Assembly: GCF_034313845.1 (NCBI RefSeq)
Contig: NZ_JAVIWN010000004.1
Reading direction: 5' to 3' (one strand)
DNA from: Actimicrobium sp034313845
GTDB lineage: Bacteria > Pseudomonadota > Gammaproteobacteria > Burkholderiales > Burkholderiaceae_D
Length of the DNA stretch: 64,000 nt
The translations under genes and the position numbers were made by a program. Positions 62,807 through 64,000 of the stretch are shown here, one piece after another. Under the pieces are notes generated by a model. The model had not been told where the DNA came from, made no database searches, and saw only the letters and a program-made list of their open reading frames with translations. Numbering within the stretch: the stretch's first letter is position 1; each line of letters begins with the position of its first letter.

Positions 62807-63646
62807 ATGTCTTACAAGACCATACTCATCCATCTCGACGAATCACCCAACATCGATGCCCGCATCAATCTGGCCGCGCAACTGGCCCTTACCCACGAAG
62901 CCCATCTGATCGGACTCGCCACTACCGGTATTTCACGCTACTTCTACGAATCGATGGCTACCGCCGCAAGCGAGGCAGGCATCGGCCCGTACATGGACAC
63001 CCTGCGCGAGCGGGCAAGCGCGCGACTCCAGCACTTTGAAGACAAGGTACGACAGCTCGGCGTCAGCTCCTATGAAAAGCATCTGGCCGACGACGAAGCC
63101 GAAGGCTGCCTGGCCTTGCGCGCACGCTATTGCGACCTCGTCATCCTTGGCCAATACGATCCTGAAGGCAGCATTCCGTCGGTCTATGCCGACCTCCCCG
63201 AATACGTCACCCTCAACGGTGGCTGTCCGGTCCTGATCATTCCGTATGTCGGTTCCTATCCGCTGAAGCCCGAGCACATTCTGATTGCCTGGGATGGTGG
63301 TCAGGAAGCGGCGAAGGCAGTTCGCAACGCACTGCCCTTCCTGCAGGCGGCCAAATCGGTCGAGGTCGCCGTCTTCAATGCACAGCAAGATCCGGCCAAC
63401 CACGGCGAGGAGCCCGGTGCCGATATCGCCCTGTATCTGGCACGACATCACGTGAAGGCCAACGTGCGTCAGGAGCAGGTCGAGATTCCGGTCGGCGAAG
63501 CCTTGCTGTCACTGGCCGCCGATCTCCATGCCGACCTGCTGGTAATGGGCTGCTACGGACATTCGCGGTTCCGTGAAGTCTTGCTCGGGGGAGTCAGCCG
63601 GACCATCCTTGATTCCATCACGCTGCCTGTTCTGATGTCCCATTAG
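62807..63646 (+). CDS. Universal stress protein with two Usp domains
   Basis: A 279-residue tandem UspA. The first domain begins MSYKTILIHLDESPN; the second ends with GCYGHSRFREVLLGGVSRTILDSITLPVLMSH, in which the G-x2-G-x9-G(S/T) ATP-binding signature is visible. AGGAG stands nine bases before the ATG at 62807. It is divergent from phaC and shares the FNR box, fitting low-oxygen or starvation stress. Confidence 0.9.
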   Translation: MSYKTILIHLDESPNIDARINLAAQLALTHEAHLIGLATTGISRYFYESMATAASEAGIGPYMDTLRERASARLQHFEDKVRQLGVSSYEKHLADDEAEGCLALRARYCDLVILGQYDPEGSIPSVYADLPEYVTLNGGCPVLIIPYVGSYPLKPEHILIAWDGGQEAAKAVRNALPFLQAAKSVEVAVFNAQQDPANHGEEPGADIALYLARHHVKANVRQEQVEIPVGEALLSLAADLHADLLVMGCYGHSRFREVLLGGVSRTILDSITLPVLMSH

Positions 63647-63659
63647 TAGTGCCTCGGGT

Positions 63660-63705
63660 GGCGCGCGTCGGCACAAAAAACCGTGCCCACGCCACTACCG
63701 GGCAT
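63660..63705 (+). repeat. Second hairpin family copy
   Basis: A degenerate palindrome with GGTGGC ... GTGCCCACGCCAC arms, of the type also seen near 12126 and 12205. It lies just after the uspA-like gene. Confidence 0.5.
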
Positions 63706-63784
63706 CGCCTCAAGTGAGGCAACCATTCTGTCAAACGATTACGAGATCACGGGCTCATGGCGGCTCACGGCGGCTCACGGCAGA

Positions 63785-64000
63785 TCAAAGCGTAACAAGC
63801 TCGGTATGACCGAAACCCTGCCGATAATCGAGCATCGACACAATCACTGGCCGAATCTCCAGCAGGATAACGTCCGAACTTTCAAACGGATACTCACCGG
63901 TCCACTTTGCCACCTGCGGATAGCGTCGCGCCATGCGTTCGCTTGCATGACGTATCGCGTCGGGCTCTTCCAGAATCCGCGCGTACGCAGCAATCGACAG
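63785..64000 (-). CDS. Pyridoxamine 5'-phosphate oxidase-like protein, C-terminal part
   Basis: The frame is open from the right window edge and stops at 63785, giving 71 residues. The segment ASERMARRYPQVAKWTGEYPFESSDVILLEIRPV, with a late GFGH, resembles the C-terminus of PNPOx-like flavin-binding proteins. The family call is tentative because only the tail is visible. Confidence 0.5.
   Translation of the reverse strand: MSIAAYARILEEPDAIRHASERMARRYPQVAKWTGEYPFESSDVILLEIRPVIVSMLDYRQGFGHTELVTL

Overview
The window looks like a chromosomal segment of a Betaproteobacterium. The gene content and GC-rich coding suggest Burkholderiales, possibly Oxalobacteraceae, but that placement is inferred from family resemblance and not from a marker gene. 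I saw no rRNA or tRNA genes. The window is cut at both ends, through a YcaO-like gene on the left and a pyridoxamine-phosphate-oxidase-like gene on the right.

Layout. 1-3 kb: YcaO, a toxin-antitoxin (TA) remnant, and a persulfide-sensor-like ArsR regulator with two YeeE/YedE permease halves. 3-9.5 kb: an Fnr-type regulator convergent with ccoNOQP-ccoG-fixH for the cbb3 oxidase. 9.5-12.9 kb: an IS3-family insertion, an AbiEii-like pair and a hipB/truncated hipA remnant among REP-like hairpins. 13-22.5 kb: two paralogous lipoproteins, then a compact operon hemN-safE-ccoI-ccoS-macA-macB-lolD. 22.6-25.5 kb: two CheY-like regulators and an Aer-like receptor. 25.5-26.7 kb: a repeat field. 26.7-46.8 kb: an alcohol-oxidation island. 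46.9-51.5 kb: an XRE regulator and a four-gene envelope/lipid cluster. 51.6-52.3 kb: vapBC. 52.7-57.8 kb: a Fur-type iron-uptake operon (bfd-tonB-exbB-exbD-receptor-piuC). 58-64 kb: small genes, an L-lactate permease, a PHA synthase and a universal stress protein.

Two regulons can be read from the DNA. Perfect or near-perfect FNR boxes precede ccoN, hemN, the Aer-like receptor, and the phaC/uspA divergent region, so a microaerobic programme of oxidase, haem, copper maturation, aerotaxis, storage and stress is wired to the local fnr gene. Separately, four near-identical sigma-54 promoters (TGGCAYGC-N3-TTGC) precede the porin/NosR-like/ApbE unit, the cytochrome c550/binding-protein unit, the PQQ alcohol dehydrogenase and the aldehyde dehydrogenase. 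A sigma-54 activator of the AcoR type lies in their midst. The dehydrogenase carries the extra Asp typical of lanthanide-dependent enzymes, and an AT-rich EF-hand protein gene sits immediately next to it.

The accessory DNA is unusual. It has many REP-like hairpins, two of which mark the truncation points of TA toxins. It has a long-armed dispersed repeat that ends in hexanucleotide tracts. It has two IS3 copies that differ by one base exactly in the frameshift run.
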